Part shown: in pieces, positions 1-7,700 of the stretch | Position numbering within the stretch: the first letter of the stretch is position 1 | Layout of the letters: each line of letters begins with the position of its first letter | Made by a program: the position numbers and the translations under genes | Assembly: GCA_041665305.1 (NCBI GenBank) | Contig: JBAYJD010000070.1 | Span: forward strand, 1 to 10,293 | DNA length: 10,293 nucleotides | Source: YA12-FULL-51-18 sp041665305 | GTDB taxonomy: Bacteria; Elusimicrobiota; Elusimicrobia; Elusimicrobiales; UBA9959 | Reading direction: 5' to 3' | Notes under the pieces: generated by a model | What the model was told of the DNA's origin: nothing | Database searches by the model: none | What the model saw: only the letters and a program-made list of their open reading frames with translations

Positions 1-200
1 GGGCGGGATCACGATTGAATATTAAAGTATTTAGGCAAGATTTGCAGCTCACATTGCCGTTTGTGTGAAGGGCGGCGGGGTAAAGTTGGAAGGGTGACGG
101 ACATGGGTTGGATCGGGCCGAGGGGTGCGTAGCACAATTCAATGAACAGGCAACCGGCGCGAAGTCGCCGGGCCGGCCGCAGGCCCGATGGGCCCCATGT
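1..200. other. Intergenic stretch with no supported gene
   Basis: I see no gene I can support between the window edge and the end of obg. The one open frame on the minus strand (323 to 9) has an Arg/Pro-rich composition, no recognisable domain and no clear ribosome binding site, and it runs through the repeat element at 201-280. The plus-strand frame entering here is antisense to obg. A short perfect hairpin lies at 182-194 (GGCCC, loop GAT, GGGCC). I found no tRNA-like cloverleaf or GTTCGA-type T-loop on either strand. A gene continuing past base 1 cannot be excluded. Confidence 0.5.
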
Positions 201-280
201 CCGGCAGGACCCTGAACTTGCAGCCCGCCGTTTCATTAAAATTTTCCCGGGACAGCCCTGCCAACGGTCCAGGCCTATTT
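201..280 (+). repeat. Dispersed intergenic element, copy A
   Basis: This stretch aligns with 4381-4463 in the same orientation. Shared blocks are CCGGCAGGACCC, TGAACTTGCAG, GCCGTTTC, AAATTTT, GACAGCC and GGCCTATT, separated by one- to few-base indels. The first block pairs with the third (202-208 with 224-230, six of seven pairs) around the TGAACTTGCAG loop. A CGGGACAGCC(C/G)TG motif occurs twice, at 248-260 and 286-298. The element lies in non-coding DNA beyond the 3' end of obg. It matches no RNA family or insertion sequence that I recognise. Confidence 0.6.
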
Positions 281-287
281 TCCGCCG

Positions 288-315
288 GGACAGCCGTGTT
301 AACGCACGGCTGTCC
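288..315 (-). terminator. Hairpin just past the obg stop codon
   Basis: An 11-bp perfect inverted repeat (GGACAGCCGTG at 288-298, CACGGCTGTCC at 305-315) with a 6-base loop begins 9 bp after the obg stop on the minus strand. Position and strength suggest a 3'-end or terminator structure for the rplU-rpmA-obg transcript. On the minus strand it is not followed by a T-run, so it may act as a 3' stabiliser or a Rho-assisted stop rather than a classical intrinsic terminator. Confidence 0.45.
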
Positions 316-324
316 GACGACATT

Positions 325-1713
325 TTATTTGGTCTGGTACTTGTAGGCGAACTTGGATCGCTTGTGCGGGGGGGTTATCTGATGCTCCGACCATTCGAAG
401 TTTTTGCCGGCTATCCTTATCTGGTCGCCGGGGAGAACTCCCGCCTTCTTCAGCGCTTTGTCCAGGCCGATAAGCTTGAAGATGCGCCTCAGGCGGTTGA
501 TGGAATCGGGCTGATTAAAATTGGTCATGGCTATGATGGTGGTCAGAGCTTCGCTGTTCGCCTCCATCAGGCCGTCTTCCGCTTCGCTTATCTTGAAACC
601 TTCTCTCACGGGCTTGTGCAGGGCCGTCGCATCCCTGTCCAGCTCCGGTTTGTATACCGCAGGCTCTTTTATTTTGGGCAGCAGGGCTATAATGTAGTCC
701 AGCAGGCCTTTTATCCCCGCGCCTGTGGCCGCTGAGATAAGGAACACCGGGTGTTTCTTGTATTTTTTTGCCAGGGCATCGTGCACTTTTTTGGCCTCGG
801 GAAGATCGGCTTTGCTGACCGCCAGGATGCGCTGTTTTTTCGCCAGTTCGGGATGATAGGTCTTGAGTTCTTTGGCGATCACGGCCACCGAGTCCACGGG
901 TTTGAATTTTCCAAATCCCGCGGGGTCCACCAGGTGGATCAGCAGTTTGGTCCTGAGGACATGCTTCAGGAACAGGTCCCCCAGACCCCTGCCTTCATGC
1001 GCGCCTTCTATGAGGCCGGGAATGTCTGCGGCGGCGAAGCTCTTGCCCTTATGGGACACTATGCCGAGGTGCGGGGTAAGCGTGGTGAAGGGATAGGCCG
1101 CGATCTTGGGTTTGGCGGCGGAAATGGTGGAGAGCAGGGTGGATTTGCCGGCATTGGGAAAACCGACAAGTCCGATATCCGCCAGAACGCTCAGTTCCAG
1201 GTCGGCGGTGAATTCCTGGCCCGGTTCGCCGTTCTCCGAGATCTTGGGGGCGGTGTTGAACTTGGTCTTGAAGGAAGTATTGCCGCGTCCGCCGCGCCCG
1301 CCGCGCGCCGCGAGGAAACGGTCGCCGTGGCGTTTCAGGTCGGCCACTACGCGGCCGTCGAACTTTACAATGGTGCCGCAAGGCACATGCAGCAGGATGT
1401 CCGAGCCCTTGAGTCCGCTCATGTGCTTGCTCTGGCCGGGGCCGCCTTCCGTGGCCCTGATATGGGGGTGGTTGGCGATCGCATGCAGCGTGGTGATATT
1501 GGTGGAAGCCTCGAAATAAATATCGCCGCCTTTGCCGCCGTTCCCGCCGTTGGGGCCGCCGTAAGGCACGAACTTTTCCCTGCGGAAGGACGCGCAGCCG
1601 TCTCCGCCTTTGCCGGCCCGGAGATAAACCCTGGCCGTATCGATAAAATCAGTGCGTTCCGAGCGCGTCTGGTTCTTTAGAATTCCGGGTGCGGTATTTA
1701 AATCGTTCTTCAT
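325..1713 (-). CDS. obg: GTPase Obg/CgtA (ribosome assembly)
   Basis: Obg is a cytoplasmic GTPase that binds the large ribosomal subunit and acts in 50S assembly and growth control. This 462-residue protein has all three family domains. The glycine-rich Obg fold covers about residues 23-180. The G domain has G1 GFPNAGKST at 184-192, switch I YPFTT near 207, G3 DIPG at 230-233 and G5 SAA at 327-329. The C-terminal OCT domain covers about 375-441, followed by a basic tail. G4 reads SKAD (300-303) instead of the usual NKxD. I chose the ATG at 1713 because GGGGAA lies 7 bases upstream. A longer TTG-start frame from 1770 would begin inside the terminator region. The chosen start still leaves about 21 residues ahead of the conserved FIDTARV, with no ATG, GTG or TTG nearer to it. 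It follows rpmA in the classical L21-L27-Obg order. Confidence 0.96.
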   Translation of the reverse strand: MKNDLNTAPGILKNQTRSERTDFIDTARVYLRAGKGGDGCASFRREKFVPYGGPNGGNGGKGGDIYFEASTNITTLHAIANHPHIRATEGGPGQSKHMSGLKGSDILLHVPCGTIVKFDGRVVADLKRHGDRFLAARGGRGGRGNTSFKTKFNTAPKISENGEPGQEFTADLELSVLADIGLVGFPNAGKSTLLSTISAAKPKIAAYPFTTLTPHLGIVSHKGKSFAAADIPGLIEGAHEGRGLGDLFLKHVLRTKLLIHLVDPAGFGKFKPVDSVAVIAKELKTYHPELAKKQRILAVSKADLPEAKKVHDALAKKYKKHPVFLISAATGAGIKGLLDYIIALLPKIKEPAVYKPELDRDATALHKPVREGFKISEAEDGLMEANSEALTTIIAMTNFNQPDSINRLRRIFKLIGLDKALKKAGVLPGDQIRIAGKNFEWSEHQITPPHKRSKFAYKYQTK

Positions 1714-1768
1714 AGGTAAATTCCCCGGGAATAACGCCCGGCCCGGGACGCGTTCCCACGCGCATAAC

Positions 1769-1797
1769 AAAAAACCTCCTAATTGCTAGGAGGTTTT
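1769..1797 (-). terminator. Intrinsic terminator between rpmA and obg
   Basis: A perfect 11-bp inverted repeat (AAAACCTCCTA at 1771-1781, TAGGAGGTTTT at 1787-1797, 5-base loop) lies 15 bp past the rpmA stop. On the minus strand it is followed by a run of six T residues, the classical form of a Rho-independent terminator. It would end much of the rplU-rpmA message before obg, leaving obg to readthrough or its own promoter. I see no strong promoter between here and 1713. The 3' arm also contains AGGAGG. Confidence 0.8.
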
Positions 1798-1812
1798 AAG
1801 CGGCGGCGGGGG

Positions 1813-2076
1813 TTATTTCGCGACCTGAGGATAAACGCTCAACTGCTTCTTGTTGCGCTTCGCCCATTCGAACTTGACCACGCCGGTTACTTTGGAAAAA
1901 AGAGTGTCGTCGGAGCCGATCCCCACATTGAGGCCGGGCAGGAATTTCGTCCCCCGCTGTCTTACCAGCACTTCGCCGGCTTTGACGGTCTGGCTGCCGT
2001 AGCGTTTGACGCCGAGGCGCTGGCCGTGACTATCTCTTCCGTTAGTAGATGAACCCTGGGATTTTGTTCCTGCCAT
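1813..2076 (-). CDS. rpmA: 50S ribosomal protein L27
   Basis: L27 is a small basic protein of the large ribosomal subunit whose N-terminal tail reaches toward the peptidyl transferase centre. The 87-residue product starts MAGTKSQGSSTNGRDS and continues QRLGVKRYG, matching the conserved family N-terminus (GSS-NGRDS, RLGVK). The later G-ILVRQRGTKF-type segment is present as GEVLVRQRGTKFLPG. I chose the ATG at 2076 over an in-frame TTG at 2085 because AGAGG (2087-2091) is 10 bases upstream of the ATG and directly abuts the TTG. The start also gives the usual family length. There is no N-terminal extension of the type cleaved by the Prp protease in Firmicutes. It lies 41 bp downstream of rplU and is presumably co-transcribed with it. 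Confidence 0.97.
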   Translation of the reverse strand: MAGTKSQGSSTNGRDSHGQRLGVKRYGSQTVKAGEVLVRQRGTKFLPGLNVGIGSDDTLFSKVTGVVKFEWAKRNKKQLSVYPQVAK

Positions 2077-2117
2077 AACTTTCAAACCTCTGGATGTTTA
2101 ATCGGATAGCCAGAAAC

Positions 2118-2429
2118 TTATGACAACTGAATTTCTTTGATCTGAAGTTCAGTCAGTTCCTGACGGTGGCCCGAGCTCTTCTCGTAGGCCTTTTTGGGCC
2201 GTTTCCTGAAAACGATAACTTTGTCGCCTCTGAGGTGCCTTACGACCGTAGCCGTTACTTTGGCCGAGGGTGACTTGCCGGGAACCGCGTTTTTTTCTTC
2301 CTGCGACGCCGTCCACAGAGCCTTGAACGTGACTTCCTCGCCGGCCTTGGCCGTGAGCCTTTCGACTTGCAAAATCTCGCCGGGGATGACCCAGTACTGC
2401 TTACCGCCTGTTTCGATTATTGCGTACAT
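2118..2429 (-). CDS. rplU: 50S ribosomal protein L21
   Basis: L21 binds 23S rRNA in the large subunit. The 103-residue product matches the family end to end: MYAIIETGGKQYWV at the start, a PGEILQVERL strand, the KVTATVV segment, the basic KVIVFRKRPKKAYEKSSGHRQ motif, and a short C-terminal strand ending in ELQIKEI. Its length is normal for the family. The ATG at 2429 gives exactly the expected MYA- N-terminus. No convincing Shine-Dalgarno sequence precedes it; the bases just upstream are AT-rich (CATATATCTACT). It is the first gene of the rplU-rpmA-(obg) cluster and diverges from the deacetylase gene across a 77-bp gap. Confidence 0.97.
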   Translation of the reverse strand: MYAIIETGGKQYWVIPGEILQVERLTAKAGEEVTFKALWTASQEEKNAVPGKSPSAKVTATVVRHLRGDKVIVFRKRPKKAYEKSSGHRQELTELQIKEIQLS

Positions 2430-2438
2430 AGTAGATAT

Positions 2439-2467
2439 ATGTTAGCAAAACGAACGCTTTTTTGCAA
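2439..2467 (-). promoter_or_regulatory. Possible promoter for rplU
   Basis: On the minus strand TTGCAA (2462-2467) is followed, after a 17-base spacer, by TAACAT (2439-2444). Each box matches the sigma-70 consensus at four of six positions. A start about 7 bases further on would fall within a few bases of the rplU ATG, implying a nearly leaderless message. That would fit the missing Shine-Dalgarno sequence. The match is weak and tentative. Confidence 0.25.
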
Positions 2468-2497
2468 TTGAAATCACAAGCGGAAATAAAGGATAAT
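2468..2497 (+). promoter_or_regulatory. Possible sigma-70 promoter for the deacetylase-glycosyltransferase pair
   Basis: TTGAAA (2468-2473) and GATAAT (2492-2497) are separated by 18 bases, and each box matches the consensus at five of six positions. The -35 box directly abuts the proposed -35 of the opposite rplU promoter, so the two would share one polymerase-binding region. The predicted transcript start, around 2503-2505, lies almost at the ATG at 2507. Confidence 0.4.
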
Positions 2498-2506
2498 AAA
2501 ACCTTA

Positions 2507-3232
2507 ATGAGCGCACATCAAAAGATCCCGGTGCTGGTCTATCATAAGATAGCCGAACCTTCGGCTCATGACTCCAATCCCAATACCTGCGTTACGCCGG
2601 CCGATTTCAGCAATCAGATGAGGTTGTTGTCGATGCTTGGATACAGGACCGTGGACCCGGGGCAATATCTCAACTCCAGGCTTGGACTGCCTGCGGATCT
2701 TCCGGATAAACCGGTGCTGATAACATTCGACGACGCCTTCGAAAGCGTGAGGACCCGCGCGCTTCCGGTCCTGGAAAATTATGGTTTTCGCGCCGCGCTT
2801 TTTATGGTGTTCTCCGGCTTCGGCCGAGGCGCCTTCTGGGACGGGGAACCGGACGATTCCCCGAACCTCCTGCTCGGTCCCGGCGGGCTGAGGGAACTTG
2901 GCGGCGCGGGCTGGCTCATCGGGTCCCACGGCGTTTCCCATTGTAATTTCAGGGACCTGGACGCACCGGCGCTGGCGAAGGAAGCCTGCCGTTCAAAAAG
3001 CGGACTGGAGGACGCGCTCGGCCGTGAAATTACCTGGTTCGCATATCCTTACGGCGCTTATACCCCCGCCGCCAAACGCGCGCTGGCCGAAGCCGGGTAT
3101 AAGATAGGTTTCGCCACGGAGGAGGGCGACGGGGACATCTTCGCCGTTCCGCGGCGCATCATAAGCGGGAAAAGCGGACTATTAAATTTTGCCTTGCGCC
3201 TGCGCCAGGCGGGGAGGAGCTCCCTTCTATGA
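2507..3232 (+). CDS. Polysaccharide deacetylase family protein (NodB domain)
   Basis: This is a carbohydrate esterase 4-type deacetylase of 241 residues. The family is metal-dependent and removes N- or O-acetyl groups from polysaccharides. A start motif PVLVYHKI lies at residues 8-15. Motif 1 is TFDD (73-76), with the catalytic and metal-binding aspartates. Motif 2 is SHGVSH (140-145), giving the two metal-ligand histidines. Motif 3 is AYPYGAY (179-185). There is no signal peptide or membrane segment, so it may act in the cytoplasm or on a lipid-linked intermediate. I prefer the ATG at 2507, with AAAGGA 13 bases upstream; the upstream TTG codons overlap the putative promoter. It overlaps the next gene by 4 bp (ATGA), so the two are probably translationally coupled and act on the same glycan. 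The substrate cannot be read from the sequence. Confidence 0.88.
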   Translation: MSAHQKIPVLVYHKIAEPSAHDSNPNTCVTPADFSNQMRLLSMLGYRTVDPGQYLNSRLGLPADLPDKPVLITFDDAFESVRTRALPVLENYGFRAALFMVFSGFGRGAFWDGEPDDSPNLLLGPGGLRELGGAGWLIGSHGVSHCNFRDLDAPALAKEACRSKSGLEDALGREITWFAYPYGAYTPAAKRALAEAGYKIGFATEEGDGDIFAVPRRIISGKSGLLNFALRLRQAGRSSLL

Positions 3233-4371
3233 ACCTGGCACTGATCCTTCACGCGCTTTCCGTTAACAACGGCGTCTCCCGGGTGGTGCTGTCCCACGCG
3301 CGGGAATTTTCCGCCTGCGGCCATACGGTCCATCTCTACGCTTCCCGCCTGCTTCTGCCGGAAGAGGAGAAGAGAGCCCTGCCCCCGAATATTTTTCTGC
3401 ACAGGTTCCCCTGCCTGCGGGGCTCCAACAGGCTCTGGGCCACGCCTTTCGGCGCCCTCCTGCCTTTTTTGAACTCCGGCCATGACCTGGTCGTCAGCCA
3501 TCTGCTGACGGTCCGGCAGGATGTCATAGTGATGCATAACGATCCGCAGCCGGTTGAGGTGGAAAAGCTGTCGGCTGTGCCGTTCACCATCGACCGGCCG
3601 CGCCTGCGCACCAGGAACAGGGTCATCCGGACCTTTATAGAAAAAAAACGGTTCGCGCCGGGGCGCTATAAAAGCGTGGTAGCCCTTTCCAGGCGTTCCG
3701 CGGGTGAGATCTCCACGGCATACGGCGTGGAGCCCGGCAGGATACGGACCATACGGCACGGGGTCGACGCCTTGCGGTTTTCTCCGGCCTGGCGCGCCGC
3801 CCGCCGGGCTTCGGCGCGGGCGGCGCTGGCCCTGTCCCCGGAAGAGCTGGCTTTTGTTTATATCGGAGATTCCTGGAAAGGGCTTGAATTCGCCATCAGG
3901 GGCCTGGCCGCCGCCCGTCGCCCCGGCAACAGCGTCCTTGTCGCGTCCGGGCCTTTCCATGAGCAGCCGTTCTCCGACCTGGCGTCGGACCTGGGGCTGA
4001 AGCTCATTTGCAAGAACGATTGGGCCGATATTCGCGACCTTTACAGCGCCGGTGATGTGTTTATCAATCCTACGCCCATGGACACTTTCGGCCTTGCCGT
4101 GCTTGAGGCGATGGCTATGGGCCTGGCCGTCATTACCACTAAATACGCCGGTGTAAGCGAATTCTTCAAAGACGGAGAGAACGCCTTTATCCTTGACCGG
4201 CCATGGGATACGGGTGCGATAGCCGGGCTGGCCGACCGCCTCGGCGACCAGGATTTGCGGCGGCGGCTCTGCGCCCGGGGAGTCGAGCTTGCCTCCGCCC
4301 TTTCCTGGAAGGAGCCGGCACGGGAGCATCTTGAGTTGTATGAAGAGCTGGTAAAGCGCAGGAGGAAGTGA
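3229..4371 (+). CDS. Glycosyltransferase, GT4-like (GT-B fold)
   Basis: This 380-residue protein looks like a retaining GT-B glycosyltransferase of the GT4 group, which transfers a sugar from a nucleotide donor to a lipid- or polysaccharide-linked acceptor. The N-terminal Rossmann half starts MNLALILHALSVNNGVSRVV, with the Gly-rich acceptor-side loop and GH at 31-32. An IRHGVD motif at 175-180 marks the domain junction. The C-terminal donor-binding half has FVYIGD (209-214), DLYSAGDVFINPT (270-282) and TFGLAVLEAMAMGLAVI (286-302). The EX7E motif appears as D285-X7-E293, a conservative change seen in some relatives. Translation starts at an ATG overlapping the deacetylase stop, with GGGAGGAG 9 bases upstream. 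The basic C-terminus (KRRRK) could favour membrane association. Likely role: surface or envelope polysaccharide synthesis with its deacetylase partner. Confidence 0.88.
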   Translation: MNLALILHALSVNNGVSRVVLSHAREFSACGHTVHLYASRLLLPEEEKRALPPNIFLHRFPCLRGSNRLWATPFGALLPFLNSGHDLVVSHLLTVRQDVIVMHNDPQPVEVEKLSAVPFTIDRPRLRTRNRVIRTFIEKKRFAPGRYKSVVALSRRSAGEISTAYGVEPGRIRTIRHGVDALRFSPAWRAARRASARAALALSPEELAFVYIGDSWKGLEFAIRGLAAARRPGNSVLVASGPFHEQPFSDLASDLGLKLICKNDWADIRDLYSAGDVFINPTPMDTFGLAVLEAMAMGLAVITTKYAGVSEFFKDGENAFILDRPWDTGAIAGLADRLGDQDLRRRLCARGVELASALSWKEPAREHLELYEELVKRRRK

Positions 4372-4380
4372 CTTGTACCC

Positions 4381-4463
4381 CCGGCAGGACCCGTGAACTT
4401 GCAGGCCTGCCGTTTCCATGAAATTTTTATAGACAGCCGTGGCCCTAAGGGCCTATTAAATTC
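4381..4463 (+). repeat. Dispersed intergenic element, copy B
   Basis: This is the second copy of the element at 201-280, starting 9 bp after the glycosyltransferase stop. It begins CCGGCAGGACCCGTGAACTT and carries the same ordered blocks. Its first hairpin is perfect: CGGCAGG (4382-4388) with CCTGCCG (4406-4412) around a 17-base loop containing TGAACTTGCAG. A second small hairpin, GGCCC-TAA-GGGCC, occupies 4441-4453. In copy A a comparable GGCCC-GAT-GGGCC hairpin lies on the other side of the core (182-194). I see no coding potential. It could also serve as a 3'-end structure for the glycosyltransferase message. Confidence 0.6.
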
Positions 4464-4532
4464 AGGGTCGTTAGCCACTTCTGTATTTCCGGATTTTAAG
4501 TCATACTATAAAGGTAACGATACGGAGAGATC

Positions 4533-5102
4533 ATGGCGACAAAAAAATGTTTCAAATCTGCGGCTTTCTGTGCGGCCCAGCTTTTTGTTTTTTCCCTGTT
4601 TACCGGAGCCGCGGGCGACCTCAGGCAGTTGACGGCTAGGCCTGCCCCCGTCAAGACTGGAATTACTCCCGGATCTGCGGCGGGGTCCGGAGTCAAAGCC
4701 GGCGGCGCGGCTTCCGCGGCTAAAGCGCCCGCCGGCGGTACCGGCGGCGCCGGTTATACCGAGTTCGACGATTTTAACAATGTGAGCGATCCTCTTTACA
4801 GGGAAGGTTCAAAAGCCCTTCTGAAAATCGCGATAGAAGACGACGGCGCCCCCAGGGCCGCCGGAAAAGAGAACGGCGTTCCCGCCGCCGCGCGGACGGC
4901 GGGCGAACGGCCGCGCGGGCCCGCCTTCGGCGGAAAACCGGGGCTCATGAGAGACGCTCCGTCCGACACCCCCGCTGGTTCTGTCCGGCCGGTCCGGATG
5001 CGGCCGGGCGGGGCAAGAACTTTTCCGATATTTCCGGCGAAAAAAAACCGCGTTAAAAAGCTGGCCCCTGCGGATCCCGTAAAAGCGAAATCAACCTTGT
5101 AA
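4533..5102 (+). CDS. Secreted low-complexity protein of unknown function
   Basis: I do not recognise this 189-residue protein. It begins with a typical Sec signal peptide: basic MATKKCFK, then a hydrophobic stretch at about 9-24, with likely cleavage near AAG (26-28). There is no lipobox cysteine at the cleavage point. The mature part is dominated by Gly, Ala, Pro and Arg and is probably disordered. One better-ordered segment, about 75-105 (YTEFDDFNNVSDPLYREGSK, then ALLKIAIEDD), is acidic with regular hydrophobics. The tail is strongly basic. The start is well supported by GGAGAG 5 bases before the ATG at 4533. The signal peptide and ribosome binding site argue that it is real. Its place after a polysaccharide-type pair and before a membrane protein suggests an envelope role, but no function can be assigned. 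Confidence 0.65.
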   Translation: MATKKCFKSAAFCAAQLFVFSLFTGAAGDLRQLTARPAPVKTGITPGSAAGSGVKAGGAASAAKAPAGGTGGAGYTEFDDFNNVSDPLYREGSKALLKIAIEDDGAPRAAGKENGVPAAARTAGERPRGPAFGGKPGLMRDAPSDTPAGSVRPVRMRPGGARTFPIFPAKKNRVKKLAPADPVKAKSTL

Positions 5103-5149
5103 TCCCGTAGCTCCTTATACGCCTTAAGCTTGCGCTATGCGCCGGGAGT

Positions 5150-5178
5150 TTGCACGCCGCCTTGAGAATTAATAAAAT
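5150..5178 (+). promoter_or_regulatory. Possible promoter for the MscS-like membrane protein
   Basis: TTGCAC (5150-5155) and TAAAAT (5173-5178) are separated by 17 bases. The -10 box matches consensus at five of six positions and the -35 box at three. The implied leader of about 26 bases contains the GGAGG ribosome binding site of the gene at 5211. The spacing is good but the -35 box is weak. Confidence 0.35.
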
Positions 5179-5210
5179 AGGGACGCAGGTAATTCTCGGC
5201 CGGAGGCAAA

Positions 5211-5897
5211 ATGCTCAGAGATACAGCCGACCTTTTTATAGACCCCGTTCTTCACATTTGGACCACCTTCGTCATCTACATCCCGGCTATCGTAGCGGCT
5301 TTGCTGTTCATTATTTTCGGCTTGTTCATCGCCAGGCTCCTGAGCTCTCTCCTGGAGCAGTTCCTAAGGAAGGTAAAACTGGATTCATACACCAGCCAAG
5401 TCGGCATTAACGAGGTAATGGTCCGTTTCGGCTTCGGACGTTCGACTTCAGCCATCCTTGGATTTATAGTTTACTGGTCGCTTCTTATGGTCTTTTTCGT
5501 CACGGCGGCCAATATCCTCAATCTTACCGTGATCTCGGTCATTCTTCAACGGTTTATAATCGGTTTTGTTCCTAGGATAGTGGCGGCGATCTTCATCGCC
5601 TTCGGCGGCCTTATGTTCGCGAAGTTCATCTCCGATGTCGTGACCAATTCCGCGGCCGCCAATAATCTCCGGGGGGGGAGATCGCTTTCAAGGATAGTGA
5701 ACTTCGTCATCCTGGTGTTCACCGCCATAGCCGCGGTGGAGCAACTGGGCATAGAAATGAAGATCATCCGTTCCAGTCTGAACATCCTGTTCGCCTCCCT
5801 GGGCCTGGCCTTCGCCATAGCGGTCGGCCTGGGCGCCAAGGACATCGCCCGTGATATCATCAAGGGCATGTTCACCGAGAATAAGGATGAAAAATAA
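5211..5897 (+). CDS. Integral membrane protein with MscS-like TM helix repeats
   Basis: This 228-residue protein is almost entirely membrane helices, with about five hydrophobic segments at roughly 17-45, 79-104, 115-144, 160-180 and 188-208. The last runs into GLGAKDIARDIIKGMF (205-220), which resembles the pore-lining TM3 and following amphipathic helix of MscS mechanosensitive channels. A similar Gly/Ala-rich helix (about 119-140) suggests an internal TM repeat of the kind found in small CmpX/YnaI-like 'conserved TM helix' proteins. It has no cytoplasmic MscS beta and alpha/beta domains, because the protein ends 8 residues after the pore-like segment. It could be a minimal channel or a channel-like membrane protein in osmotic response. 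GGAGG sits 4 bases before the ATG. A terminator pair follows the stop. Confidence 0.78.
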   Translation: MLRDTADLFIDPVLHIWTTFVIYIPAIVAALLFIIFGLFIARLLSSLLEQFLRKVKLDSYTSQVGINEVMVRFGFGRSTSAILGFIVYWSLLMVFFVTAANILNLTVISVILQRFIIGFVPRIVAAIFIAFGGLMFAKFISDVVTNSAAANNLRGGRSLSRIVNFVILVFTAIAAVEQLGIEMKIIRSSLNILFASLGLAFAIAVGLGAKDIARDIIKGMFTENKDEK

Positions 5898-5930
5898 CCC
5901 GAAAATCCGGGTCCAACCGGATTTTCGGGT
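5897..5930 (+). terminator. Hairpin directly after the membrane protein gene
   Basis: A perfect 14-bp inverted repeat (5897-5910 with 5917-5930, loop GTCCAA) begins at the last base of the stop codon. It has no T-run on either strand, so it is probably a 3'-end stabiliser or the first part of a two-hairpin stop with the element at 5940-5975. Confidence 0.55.
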
Positions 5931-5939
5931 CCAGAAAGG

Positions 5940-5973
5940 AAAAAACCGCCCGCTTGTATAGCGGGCGGTTTTT

Positions 5974-5975
<2 letters not shown>
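5940..5975. terminator. Bidirectional intrinsic terminator between convergent genes
   Basis: An 8-bp GC stem (CCGCCCGC at 5946-5953, GCGGGCGG at 5961-5968, loop TTGTATA) is flanked by six A residues on the left and seven T residues on the right. It therefore works as an intrinsic terminator on both strands: for the membrane protein gene on plus and for rpoD on minus. The A/T pairing extends the stem. The right-hand tract overlaps the rpoD stop codon, a very compact arrangement. Confidence 0.9.
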
Positions 5976-7683
<1,708 letters not shown>

Positions 7684-7700
7684 AATGTTTCTCCTTCTTT

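Noticed and set aside
9..323. 104-codon minus-strand frame after obg
   Set aside because: It runs through repeat copy A and the post-obg hairpin, has Arg/Pro-rich shadow-like composition and no supported start.
142..1680. Long plus-strand open frames antisense to obg (142-735, 751-1680)
   Set aside because: They are shadows of the GC-rich obg gene: no domain, and obg on the other strand is unambiguous.
1714..1770. Longer Obg starting at TTG 1770
   Set aside because: The start would lie in the terminator T-tract and add 19 residues with no family similarity; the ATG at 1713 has a better-placed GGGGAA.
2462..2506. Longer deacetylase starting at TTG 2462 or 2468
   Set aside because: Those codons overlap the putative promoter boxes and add no conserved sequence before the PVLVYHKI start of the domain.
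3058..4419. 453-codon minus-strand frame opposite the glycosyltransferase
   Set aside because: It is antisense to a gene with clear GT4 motifs; its length reflects GC bias that removes stop codons.
4372..4532. Riboswitch upstream of the secreted protein gene
   Set aside because: The conserved part is shared with a site next to obg and matches no riboswitch consensus I know; a dispersed repeat explains it better.
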